Positions 1 through 9,278 of a stretch of 64,000 nucleotides of DNA are shown here, piece by piece. The notes under the pieces are model-generated. The model was not told the DNA's origin and did no database searches. It worked only from the letters and a program-made list of their open reading frames with translations. The position numbers and the translations under genes were made by a program. This DNA comes from Fonsecaea monophora (Eukaryota > Ascomycota > Eurotiomycetes > Chaetothyriales > Herpotrichiellaceae): the NCBI RefSeq assembly GCF_001642475.1, contig NW_019173947.1:186001-250000 (forward strand). The letters are read 5' to 3'. Position 1 is the stretch's first letter. Each line of letters begins with the position of its first letter.

Positions 1-740
1 TGTCTGGACATTTTGCGGGAGAAGCGGTTTGTACAGCGCACCGTGTTTCGGCTTACGCTCGTCAAGGGGTTCAACATTGAGGACGAAGTCGAGGGTTATG
101 CTCACTTGGTGGCCAAGGGACTACCCTGCTTTATCGAGATCAAGGGTGTCACAGTAAGTTTCTGCCTGTCCGAAAAAGATATCCATCTCTTTGCGTATCG
201 CATTGCTTCCGAGGCGCAATTGAGCTTTGTGGCGTCTTCCGCTCTATCCCTTTTGGAGGTATACTAACATATCTCTTCCCCCGACAGTACTGCGGTACGA
301 GTTCCTCGGCCGGAGCGGGCTTGACGATGCAGAACGTCCCCTTTTACGAGGAAGTCGTCGCGTTCGTCGAGGCGCTGGACAAGGCCCTCGCGAAACGGGG
401 ACTCGAGTACGGCATCGCCGCCGAACACGCACACAGTTGCTGCGTGCTGATTGCGAGCAAGCGCTTCCTCATCCGCGACAAGTGGCACACCCTCATCGAC
501 TACGACAGGTTCTTCGACCTCCTGCAGAGTTCCACCGATTTCACGCCCGAGGATTACTGCAAGGCGACGCCCGAATGGGCACTCTGGGGCAATGGCGGGT
601 TCGATCCCAGAGACGAGAGGGTGGATCGGAAGGGGAGACCGAAGGAGAAGAAAATAAGTGGTGGTGACGATGACGGTACTGTCAGTGAGGCTCGAAATGG
701 AATAAAAGTCGGAGAGCAGAAGGCCGACCTGGACTTTTAA
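1..740 (+). CDS. TYW1: TYW1, tRNA 4-demethylwyosine synthase, C-terminal part (5' end missing)
   Basis: This is the 3' end of a two-or-more-exon gene: join(<1..153, 288..740). The intron (154-287, phase 0) has a GTAAGT donor, a TACTAAC branch site at 262-268 and a CGACAG acceptor. The joined protein reads through RTVFRLTLVKG, EIKGVTYCGTSSAG, LTMQNVPFYEEV and EHAHSCCVLIA, which are hallmarks of the C-terminal wyosine-forming domain of TYW1. TYW1 is the radical-SAM, flavodoxin-containing enzyme that builds the tricyclic base of wybutosine on position 37 of tRNA-Phe, working on the cytosolic side of the ER in yeast. The radical-SAM cysteine motif and the flavodoxin domain would lie upstream of the window. 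The lysine-rich tail after the domain is ordinary for the family. The identification is firm; only the missing 5' part is unknown. Confidence 0.95.
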
Positions 741-1543
741 AAGTCTCGTCCATGCCTGTACTGTACACCCTTGCAAGCAAGCTATGTGTGGTCTGGTCTG
801 GTCTTTGCTGAGGAAGCCTTTTTTCATCATTGACTGTTGGCTGTTGGCTGTTGGCTACTTCTGTCAGCTATGCTATGCTATGCGATGCTCCGCCTGAGAG
901 CCCCTGACATTGCGTCATCCTTGATTCACGCAGCAACCAGCATTCGGCATTCAGCACGGTTGATTACCCTTAGGAGACCGTGCACCAGCAGACAGATCAC
1001 CAACAATTATCCGAATCATACTGTACCGCACCGTACCGTACCAGCTTTCAATGTCCCAACACAGCACAGACCAGCACATATCCTTCCTCGTTGGTTGAAT
1101 AGACTGACATTATGAGCTCTCTTGTGATTTTTTTTCTCCCTCCTTTTCATAGTTTCTTCTCAGATAGCCCAACGTACTCACCCCCCTCTCCCTTCCCTGA
1201 TGACTGCCACTTTGGGTAGCATACCTCGCCCGAGAACGATCGGGGTCGGGCACGAGATTATCATGTTTGCATTCTGTTCAGCTGTTTCCATTTCCCTGCA
1301 TGCATTCTGCTTGCTTGATTGATTGATTGTCTGATCGATCCGTTTTGTCAGTTGGCCAATAAAATCTCCGAGTTGCTGTTGTCGAGTTTCAAGCCCTTCA
1401 TGTACACATGCATGTGGTGCCGTGCGCGTATGCCCAGCATCGTTAGACGTCTGTGTCAATGACAAGCTCATTTTGATGTTTTTCTCAGGACATGTATCGT
1501 GCTCAATGTAGGTTTGGGTTTGGGTTTGGATTAGGTACATGAT
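741..1543. other. Convergent intergenic region, short tandem repeats
   Basis: This lies between the 3' ends of TYW1 and the ubiquitin-like gene. It holds three copies of a 7-bp unit (ctgttgg, 834-854), a gctat repeat (867-888), gattgatt repeats near 1312-1329 and three gggttt units at 1511-1529. No coding potential was recognised. Confidence 0.6.
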
Positions 1544-2866
1544 TTAATGTGCATAATAACCCTGGCTCGCCCAGCACTCTTGCAATAGTTCGGCGCGGGG
1601 ACGAAAGTCGCTCAACGGACCTGCTGGATTGGAGATGTCGTCGCCGGCCTTGACGCCGTCAGCGTCGGCTTGCTGAGACTTGGGCTTGGATTCGCCGCGC
1701 GCACGCGCTGGGTCGTCGTTGAGCGGCTTGATCGGGACGGCGAAGCTGGGGTCCTCGACGCCATCCATCTCCCCAATCGACTTGACCTTGTCGAGTGGCC
1801 CGTGGACAACAACATCCCCCAGATCCTCCTCGTACAGCTTGAAGAACGGGAGGCCCAGCTCGGCGTAGGTTTCCATGTTGATTGGCGTTTCTGGGGGTGG
1901 GAGACCCGTGACACTCTCAAAGGCGCTGGTGTTCAGGATCTGGACATTGAAGGCAACGGTGGCGGTCTTGTGCCACGTTTCTGCGGGCCAGTCATCACAC
2001 ACGATCCGTTGCTCGATGTTTCCACCCGCAGCGATGCCCATTTCTTTGGGTTTGGATTTTGGCTTCGCTGCTGCTGGAGGCCCTCCTCCTCCTCCCGTCA
2101 ATCTCTCAGAGAGGACAACTGCTCCCCCTAGTCAGGTAGTCAGCGCGCAAAGCCATTAGTGATAATGCTGGAAAAGAAGTCACTGGAGCTTACGCATTCG
2201 AATAGCCCACAAGAAGCGATGAGGCGGGCTGGGTATTCGTTGTGGTTAGCATGGTTTATTCAAGCTAACGGAGAATTCTCACCATCTAACATCTGTTCAT
2301 TTCGATAGAGAAGTCTCTGGATCGCAGTCGGCATGCCCATGATTTTGTACATCATTTTCTTAAGGTGGCCGAACGTTGAGTCCAAAGGAACGCAGACGTC
2401 GTACTTTTTGCCAGTGAGAAGAACAACCGACACTCGAGTGCTACCAGAGGATCCCACCACCGCTGGAGTGATCTCAATTTGCAGCCCCCCGTGTACTTCG
2501 TGACCAGTGACTTGTGCTTCGACCGTATATCCCTCACCTAGTCGCGTGGCCACGAATTGCTTGACTACTCCATTGCCAGAAGGATCGCGCTTCGTTCGCG
2601 AGAGGTTGAAGGAGGAGAGAGGGGAAAAAAGCGAAGATGAAAGATGAAGACAGGACGAAATGAGACTGAAGATGAAAATGAAAGATTTGACATGAGTTGA
2701 TGAAGAAAGGTGCGGCAATTGCTTCCTGGTACGATTGCTCGATGCTTCTACCGCCAAACTGAAGGCTCTCTAGATCCTCTCACCATCTCTTTAAACATTC
2801 CTTCCACCGCTGCATCCATCTATTGTCTCGTCTGTACAACGCCACATACCCAAGTGGGTCTTTCAT
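1544..2866 (-). CDS. Ubiquitin-like-domain protein of a fungal family (5' exon structure unresolved)
   Basis: Two well-supported blocks lie on the minus strand. The block about 2283-2560 encodes a ubiquitin-like fold (LLTGKKYDVCV, then IMGMPTAIQRLLYRNEQMLDG minus its last residues); a 54-bp intron (2229-2282, GTGAGA..CCCAG) and a 35-nt exon (2194-2228) finish it with ARLIASCGLFE. The last exon, from about 2124 to the stop at 1544, carries the tail: a Gly-rich linker, EMGIAAGGNI, VAFNVQILNTSAFESVTG, PPPETPI, AELGLPFFKLYEE and KSIGEMD. I know this tail from filamentous-fungal proteins with an N-terminal ubiquitin domain; their function is unknown to me. There is no C-terminal Gly-Gly for conjugation. 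The start is uncertain: an ATG at 2864-2866 opens a plausible short exon, but its junction is not clear. Joining the 35-nt exon to the last exon with GT-AG ends breaks the frame (see findings). Confidence 0.6.
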
Positions 2867-3106
2867 TCGATACCAGGCAAAGGTAGTCCATTCGAGAGTC
2901 CATTTGAAGTTGCTCTGAAGGTTCTTCGCTGCTGATAGGGGTCGGTCTGGCTTCAATAGCAAGAAGGATTGCTTTTAGTAGGTCCAGGGTGCATCTTGCA
3001 GTGATTGAACCGAGATTCGTGGCGTTGACCTCTCCTCGATATCAGATCGATCACTGGTAGATGTATTGGACCGGAAACGCTCTGGTTGCCCAGAGACAGT
3101 CCCTGT

Positions 3107-4774
3107 CTACAATCTTGCTTTCACAGTGCCTTCAACCTCCTGAGCATCCCTCTTCGCCCACTCCTTCATCAACTTGCGCACAATCTTGCCGCTGGCCAAC
3201 TTGGGCACTTCATCGATGAATTTGACGCCACCTGCCAATCGTTTGTGCCTAGCCACTTTGCTTGCCACAAAAGCCTTGATATCCTCCTCGGTCGTCTTGC
3301 CCTTGGCGCGTTCTTGTAGAACCACATAGGCTCGTGGTAGCTCTTCGCCGTGGACAGTGATGCCCACGGCGGCGGCATCGGCGACATCTTCATGCTCGAG
3401 CAGGACAGCCTCTAGTTCAGCAGGTGCCACTTGTAAGCCGTTGACCTTGATGAGCTCCTTCTTCCTGTCGACGATCCACCACTTTTTGTCCTTGCAGACG
3501 GCCACATCACCAGTCTTGAACCAGCCGTCCTCTGTCTTACTCTCTTTGGTGGCTTCTTCGTTTCTCCAATAGCCAAGTAGCATCTGTGGTCCCCTCAGCC
3601 AGAGCTCACCGGGTTCGCCTTCCGCCGTCACTTCATTTCCTTCCTCATCCATGAGCTTCGCCTCGGTGTTGGGTAGCAGATATCCGATCGAGCCCGTCAG
3701 ATCTTTTGTCATTCCTGGCATCATGATGCCGGCACATGTTGTCTCGGTCATACCCCAGCCTTGAACGACAACAACATTGAATCTCGTCATGATCTCATTT
3801 TGCAAATCACTCTTGAGCGGTGCTGCGCCGCAAAGAAACTGTTTGAGGCTGCTAAGGTCGTATTTGGCCGTTTCAGGTCGTTTGCTCAACATGACAAGTA
3901 CGGGTGGTACCAGCTGGAGCGTTGTGATTCGATATTTTTGAATGTACCTTAGGAAATCTTCGTACACAAACTTAGGCATGACATAAACGGGGACTTGAAG
4001 TCGGCATGCGATGTTGATTGTCCACAGCTGCGAATAGGCGTGATACAAGGGAAGAAATGCAAGCCAGCGCTCAGGGCCGGGATTTTGTTCAGAGTATTGA
4101 GTGCCCTCGTACTTGTTGAAGATGGTTTGCGCCGCGTTCGAAATGAGGTTGCGATGCGTGATGCACACACCCTTGGGTAGGCCAGTGGTCCCGCTCGAAA
4201 AATTGATGGCGGCAACAGTCTGCAGGGCAGCCTCCCCCTCGAGAGGATCCCATCTCCAAGACGCAGCTTCCGATTCTGAAGCGACCATAGACCGCCAATC
4301 CTTGATACCTTTCGTGACTGGGGACTCAGTGTCAGAGAAGAGAAAAAGCCTCTCTGATGGAATATTGGCTTGTTTGGCCGCAGCCACACCGGTATCGAGC
4401 AAGGATGGGTGGATGAGCACAATCGCCGCTTCAATTGCCTTCATCTGATGGGCGACCTCGTTGACTGTATAGATGGGATTGGCGCCAGTAAAGAATCGCT
4501 TGGACCCAGCCGCCGCGAGATACGCCATTGGGACATAGAGATGGTTCGGCGTGAAGACCATGACTGCTTGTTGCTGTTTGACGCCCAGTCGGTCCAGCCC
4601 AACCGCAAATCTCTTGACCCATGATAGCATCTGGGCCGGCGAGAGACTGTTGGAGGGATTCTCAGCATCCATCCATAGTGGCTTGTTGGATGGCGTCTTC
4701 TCTGGGGGAAAGACGTAGGAGAGAATGTTGCATTTTGGAATATCCAGGGGAGGATAAGGGCTCGCGTAGGGCAT
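3107..4774 (-). CDS. 4-coumarate-CoA ligase-like acyl-adenylate synthetase, likely peroxisomal
   Basis: A single-exon, 555-residue member of the ANL superfamily, which activates a carboxylic acid with ATP and loads it on CoA. All core motifs are present: the phosphate loop FSSGTTGLPKG (residues 192-202), GWGMTETT (339-346), the TGD ribose-binding aspartate (421-423), the hinge WWIVDRKKELIKVNG, and the catalytic lysine in LASGK (530). The length fits 4CL-like enzymes. The protein ends in KARL; ARL fits a PTS1 variant, so peroxisomal import is inferred. The open frame starts at a TTG, so I took the first ATG (4774, context AAAAATGCC). A regulator-like gene lies upstream on the same strand, followed by a divergent phytanoyl-CoA dioxygenase, suggesting a small metabolic group. 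The acid substrate (fatty, aromatic or other) cannot be read from the sequence. Confidence 0.92.
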   Translation of the reverse strand: MPYASPYPPLDIPKCNILSYVFPPEKTPSNKPLWMDAENPSNSLSPAQMLSWVKRFAVGLDRLGVKQQQAVMVFTPNHLYVPMAYLAAAGSKRFFTGANPIYTVNEVAHQMKAIEAAIVLIHPSLLDTGVAAAKQANIPSERLFLFSDTESPVTKGIKDWRSMVASESEAASWRWDPLEGEAALQTVAAINFSSGTTGLPKGVCITHRNLISNAAQTIFNKYEGTQYSEQNPGPERWLAFLPLYHAYSQLWTINIACRLQVPVYVMPKFVYEDFLRYIQKYRITTLQLVPPVLVMLSKRPETAKYDLSSLKQFLCGAAPLKSDLQNEIMTRFNVVVVQGWGMTETTCAGIMMPGMTKDLTGSIGYLLPNTEAKLMDEEGNEVTAEGEPGELWLRGPQMLLGYWRNEEATKESKTEDGWFKTGDVAVCKDKKWWIVDRKKELIKVNGLQVAPAELEAVLLEHEDVADAAAVGITVHGEELPRAYVVLQERAKGKTTEEDIKAFVASKVARHKRLAGGVKFIDEVPKLASGKIVRKLMKEWAKRDAQEVEGTVKARL

Positions 4775-5493
4775 TTTTGCGGCGCCGATTCTGGAATTCA
4801 AGTAGATCAGCTAGAGAGGCCTACTGTAGAGGTATAGAGTCGAGGGAAGGAAATCTTGGAGGAATATCAATTGTCAAGGGGGCGGCATCCAACATAAAGC
4901 CGACTCCGCGCCGTCCAAAGTGGGCGGGCTGGAGATAGACATTTAGGACCGCCCTCGAAAGCTGGGGACGTGATAGGCATTCTGGAGACCGCACAACGAT
5001 TTCCAGGCCGCATGTCGATTTCCGTGGCATATAACCTCGGTCGAAGTTGGATGGGGTCGTAATGTGGAGGTTGGAAGCTTAATGGGAGGCTTGGCCGGGA
5101 AAGGACGGCAGCGCAGAGAGCGCAGTTTGATTAATGAATCGTCTCGGAGAAGTCAGTGGTTCATTGTCCGAGGTTTGCTGTAGTTCATAGGCGTCGAAGG
5201 TGTAGTGAAGGCCAGAGGGGTTGATGCCATGGCAGGTGAGCTTGCACGAGTCGTGGATATGCGACTCTGAGGATTTCCAATGAGTCTTGGTGCCGAGTAT
5301 CTTTCGTACTTGTAGGCGGAGTGGAGGTGGAGATGGACACAGACACGGAAACGAGGAGATGCGGGCAGCTTCAGCATCGCGTCACACAGTCTTGTTGCTT
5401 GGCCATCACGTGTCTGCAGCCTTGGGTCGCCTACGAGGTACTCATATAGTAGGTCAACAATCGCAAATCACCCCTTGTATTCTGTTCTAGTCT
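4775..5493. other. Intergenic region upstream of the 4CL-like gene
   Basis: This region separates the 4CL-like start from the 3' end of the regulator-like gene. A CACGTG E-box lies at 5407-5412. No gene was recognised; the short open frames have no family features. Confidence 0.5.
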
Positions 5494-6954
5494 TCACAAT
5501 GGCGCTAAAGCATTCAAATCGCTGGTGAGAGTTTGCAACAAGGTCTGCAGATACGTGTCGAGGTAGGAAAAGCGGCTGCACAACTGTGCAAGCTCGTCTT
5601 CCCGGTACGCGTGGCCCGAGTCCCAGTGGACCGGATGCTCTGCCTTCTGGATCTCGGTGAGAAACCATCCTCGAGTATTTCCATCACAACACATGGTGCC
5701 AACAAGAAGCACCCACAGGTGGACCTCTCCATATCCGACCCAATCCTCGCTTCCCATTGCTTCAAGTCGACGCTTCAGTTTCGAGGCGAGGACTCTGCAT
5801 GTTCGACGGCGACCCGTCACGGTCATCACCATGAATAGCCATGCGATCAAGACAATCCTAATCGCGTCCACTTTACCATCATCAGTCTCGAGTTCCAGAA
5901 GTCGGTGCCTGAGTGCACTTGTTCGGAGAAGGAGCCAATGAAGGGTTGACTTAGATCCAGCAGGATTATTTGGGTATGAAGCTTGTGTTCCAGATTGACG
6001 CTGCATGGCATTCACCACCGCACCCAAATCCAGAAGCACTTGATACATCTGGGCTGGCAGAATCTCAAAGTGGCGTGGTTCCTGAAACCATTTTGCTGTG
6101 GAATCAGTCTGATCACTGATAATGTCCCCGTGTACCAGTTCTAGGTCGCCCGGGTCGAAGCAAGAAGCAGGAAACACTGGCTTATGAAGGAGTTCCGCTG
6201 CTAGGTAGCCATCCCCAATCACAATCCATTCGCGTAGTGAAGGGTCAATTCGTTCAATTCCCCCGATATGCGAAAGAAGACTTTTGACTGCCGTGAGATG
6301 GATGAGAGCCGACTGAAGTTCATATCGGTAGAAATCTGTCACGGCCATTTGGTGAATGTCGAATATAAGCCTCTGGTCGATTGGAGGCGAAGACCTGAGA
6401 TGCCGACGAATAGCGACGATGGCTTTGGTTGCCAATTGACTCGTGGTCTCATCTCGGTGCATCAGCTCAAAGTACTGCATTTGGCTGGCCATGGAAGCCA
6501 ACAAGGTATAGAAATGTACCTCGTTTTCAAGACATCCCTTGACCAATGGAAAGACGTCCTTCTGAAAGGTGTAAGTCCGATCATTTTGCACTTCCGAATG
6601 CCACGTCCTAGGATGAGAAACATGGACGAAATACTGCAGCAGAGTATGAGCCTTGCGATCCACATTGACCACGGTCGATACAAAGGGGTCGATGATGTGC
6701 GATTCGTCTGCAGGCACACGAGGAATGGTTTGTATCTCAGGTCTCTTGCTGGTCCCGGCTTTGAGGCCCGGGTTGACTTGGATGAATGGCAATTGCTCAC
6801 TCTTGTAGATTTTGGGATGGAGCGACAATCGTCGGCGATGCATGCTGTCGATCTGGACATGACGGTGGATCAATCGTCTCTCCTGATCACTGCTTTTGGA
6901 GAGTGACTGGGATTTGGGATCCTTGACCACGAATAGATATCGGGACTCACCCAT
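5494..6954 (-). CDS. Fungal transcription-factor-like protein without a DNA-binding cluster
   Basis: A single-exon, 486-residue protein from an ATG at 6954. Its middle and C-terminal parts (DIHQMAVTDFYRYELQSA, HLTAVKSLLSHIGGIE, ASCFDPGDLE, the repeated aliphatic helices and the EDELAQLCSRF tail) resemble the helical regulatory domain of the Fungal_trans_2 type. No Zn2Cys6 cluster is present in the N-terminal about 80 residues, which instead are basic (SMHRRRLSLHPKIYK); I also found no cluster-coding exon in the 350 bp upstream. Many filamentous fungi carry such cluster-less paralogues next to metabolic genes. Here it sits between the 4CL-like gene (same strand) and the PhyH gene (divergent, 643 bp away), so a role in regulating this group is possible but inferred only from position. 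Confidence 0.7.
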   Translation of the reverse strand: MGESRYLFVVKDPKSQSLSKSSDQERRLIHRHVQIDSMHRRRLSLHPKIYKSEQLPFIQVNPGLKAGTSKRPEIQTIPRVPADESHIIDPFVSTVVNVDRKAHTLLQYFVHVSHPRTWHSEVQNDRTYTFQKDVFPLVKGCLENEVHFYTLLASMASQMQYFELMHRDETTSQLATKAIVAIRRHLRSSPPIDQRLIFDIHQMAVTDFYRYELQSALIHLTAVKSLLSHIGGIERIDPSLREWIVIGDGYLAAELLHKPVFPASCFDPGDLELVHGDIISDQTDSTAKWFQEPRHFEILPAQMYQVLLDLGAVVNAMQRQSGTQASYPNNPAGSKSTLHWLLLRTSALRHRLLELETDDGKVDAIRIVLIAWLFMVMTVTGRRRTCRVLASKLKRRLEAMGSEDWVGYGEVHLWVLLVGTMCCDGNTRGWFLTEIQKAEHPVHWDSGHAYREDELAQLCSRFSYLDTYLQTLLQTLTSDLNALAPL

Positions 6955-7597
6955 GTTGATCTCCGCCTGTGTCAGGGTCCGCGAGACTCTTTGCCCGCAC
7001 GTAGAGAAAGTGACTGGACGAGGGAGTAGCCGAAGAAATGGTGGTTGATCATGATGATCGTGGTGGCAGTGGCCTGTTCTTCATTTTTCCTATCAGCTTG
7101 TAAAGCGGCAGCTTCCTCGTACCCGAGTAAAGCAGCAGCTACTGTGACCAGAGCAGAGGGTGAATCGTGAAGACACGATGAACAGGCCAAGCACCTACGA
7201 GTACGCTGGGCTGCTCTTAAGCTTAACTATCGTCTCAAGCTTAACCAGGGGGCACCAGGCCAAGCCGCCTACAAGTTGTGCGCCTATGCCCTGGACACTC
7301 AAGTGACCTCTATGCTTGCAGGTCTAGATTCTCGGGGAAGCATCCACTGGTCACCTCTGTCCCCTCACTCGAGTGCCACTTAGGCACGCAGAGAGTTTGA
7401 GAGTAGTATCGATTTAGATGTGCGAGTCCTCAACCTAAACCTGGACCAACCGACCTCCCCTGTCGTCCCTCGCCCACCTCAATGATGAATGGACGGTATG
7501 AGGCTCGCCGCTTCTATGCCGTGAGGCCTGTGACGCACTTCACAGCGTGCACTGAGCGATAAGATGGCGATGCACTCCCTACAGTGTTGGAAAGCCC
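6955..7597. promoter_or_regulatory. Bidirectional promoter region, regulator-like gene and PhyH gene
   Basis: This 643-bp divergent region holds a 9-bp direct repeat, aagcttaac, at 7219-7227 and 7237-7245. The first copy sits in the 10-bp palindrome TTAAGCTTAA (7217-7226). No gene was recognised. Confidence 0.5.
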
Positions 7598-8644
7598 ATG
7601 CTCCTCCAAAATCACAACTCAACACAGGTTGAACCTTCGGCGTATCTCTCAATGGCGGCAGTGACTTCACCAACAGATACGAAACCTCTTCCTCCTACCG
7701 TGGGTGCGATCCAGGGCTCGATGCCCCAGTCCATGCTGGGCTGGCTGCGCGAGACTCCAGGTGAAACTCCGATCGAGGAGATCCGTCGTCGCTTGTTTGA
7801 GGATGAGTATGTCTTTGTGAAAGGACTCCTACCGCGCGACGACGTTTTGAAGATGCGAGAACACTATTTTGGCCAATTCAAGTCTTTGGGTTTGCTGAAG
7901 CCTGACACAGACCCAGTGGACGGTATCTACAACATGGCCGAAGATATCTCGCTGCACAATGGAATCGGTGGTGGAGGTCCAGCAGGCCACGACGAATTGG
8001 AGCAGCTTGTGAAAGCTCATGTCCAACAACCGTACCTAGACTTTGTGGCGCACCCAAAGTTGCGCGCGATGGTCCGCAATATCATGGACTGGGAGGAGGA
8101 GATCCTCGTCAAAAGAACTATGCTTCGACACAATATCCCCGGAGGTCAAAGCACTGGCGTTCATTACGATAAGCTCTTCCTTCGCGGAGGCCACGCCTTC
8201 TTCCTAACGGCGTGGGTGCCCATCGGGGATATCACTGCCACAGGAGGTGGGCTTGTCTATCTCGAAGACAGCACCAATCTCGGCAAGGCCATTGAGGATG
8301 ATTTCGAGATACGCGCCAAAGACTTCACCGTCGAGGAGAAGATATCAGCGTTCAATCGCAACATGTCTGCCACCGGCGTTCTGTCGCTGGATCCAATGGT
8401 TTTCCAACAAGACAATGAGCACCTCGCCAAGAAGACGAAGTACCATTGGCTTGTTGCGGATTACGAAGCTGGTGATGTGGTCTTTCATCTGCCATACACC
8501 ATCCACACCGCGACTGCTAACGCCGACCCTACTGGCCGCATACGCTTGAGCACTGATCTCCGTTTCTATGATAAGAAAGATGTTGAGGCGAGCAGTACCG
8601 ACGAACGTTGGAACAAATATTGGACTCCAGATGATGGGCTTTGA
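7598..8644 (+). CDS. Phytanoyl-CoA dioxygenase (PhyH) family, Fe(II)/2-oxoglutarate oxygenase
   Basis: A single-exon protein of 348 residues with the PhyH double-stranded beta-helix. The iron triad is visible: His189-x-Asp191 in GVHYDKLFLRGG and the distal His303 in PYTIHTATAN, followed 11 residues later by Arg314 (GRIRLSTDLRF), the spacing used to bind 2-oxoglutarate in this family. Typical family members hydroxylate an acyl-CoA, amino acid or secondary-metabolite substrate. The AFFLTAWVPIGDI and GGLVYLED stretches are also characteristic. The frame starts at ATG 7598; a second in-frame ATG at 7652 (MAAVTSPT) is an alternative. No PTS1 ends the protein and I see no clear PTS2. Its divergent partner is the regulator-like gene, beyond which lies the 4CL-like acyl-CoA-forming enzyme, a possible substrate supplier. 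Confidence 0.9.
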   Translation: MLLQNHNSTQVEPSAYLSMAAVTSPTDTKPLPPTVGAIQGSMPQSMLGWLRETPGETPIEEIRRRLFEDEYVFVKGLLPRDDVLKMREHYFGQFKSLGLLKPDTDPVDGIYNMAEDISLHNGIGGGGPAGHDELEQLVKAHVQQPYLDFVAHPKLRAMVRNIMDWEEEILVKRTMLRHNIPGGQSTGVHYDKLFLRGGHAFFLTAWVPIGDITATGGGLVYLEDSTNLGKAIEDDFEIRAKDFTVEEKISAFNRNMSATGVLSLDPMVFQQDNEHLAKKTKYHWLVADYEAGDVVFHLPYTIHTATANADPTGRIRLSTDLRFYDKKDVEASSTDERWNKYWTPDDGL

Positions 8645-9278
8645 GTGGTCGTGAGCATAGACAGCATGGCAGTATGAGATTAGGCCTTTGCCAATACCAT
8701 GGCGTCAGGAATGGGTACTTAGTGAGCTTCCTAACCAACATTTCACATATTCTAGCTCATTGTCTTCCTACTGTCTCGTTGTCTCTACTCACGTTGTCCC
8801 GGATGCTTCACAGCACTGCACCCAAAGCATGCATAGCAGCAAAATTGCGCACTTGAAGCTCCTTAGGTTTCTGTAGAATCTAGCAATGTCCTTGTGGCAC
8901 TGCTCCAGATACGAATACGAGATTTGGGAGATCGTGTGGCGGAGCATTTTCGAGGTAACGTGAGTCTACAAGGCTTGGTCGATCCATTGAACTTGGCCAA
9001 ATCGCCACTCCCGTAGTTACAGGTTCACCAGACATAAGGCCCCTTTGGGCCCCTCTCCAAGATCTTCATCGATGCTGCCAACATACAGGGTCGATCACTC
9101 TCTCACAGCCACGATACTTCGCCGTGCTGGCCCTACCTGAACTTCCCGTGCGGTTAGACACCCTCTAGCATAAAAGCCCGGATCCCACTACCCGAGTACC
9201 CTATTTCCTATCTCCCAAGATGCAAAGACATTGACTTTGGCGAATCAATTTGAAAATTGTTATACAAGCACACTCAAA
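8645..9278. other. Intergenic region with a TATA-like box
   Basis: The only element I can point to is GCATAAAAG at 9168-9176, about 105 bp upstream of the next ATG, a plausible core promoter. Nothing else was recognised. Confidence 0.45.

Noticed and set aside
1511..1534. Telomere-like gggttt repeats
   Set aside because: Only three units and not the fungal TTAGGG unit; the flanking sequence is single-copy genic, so not a telomere or an internal telomeric array.
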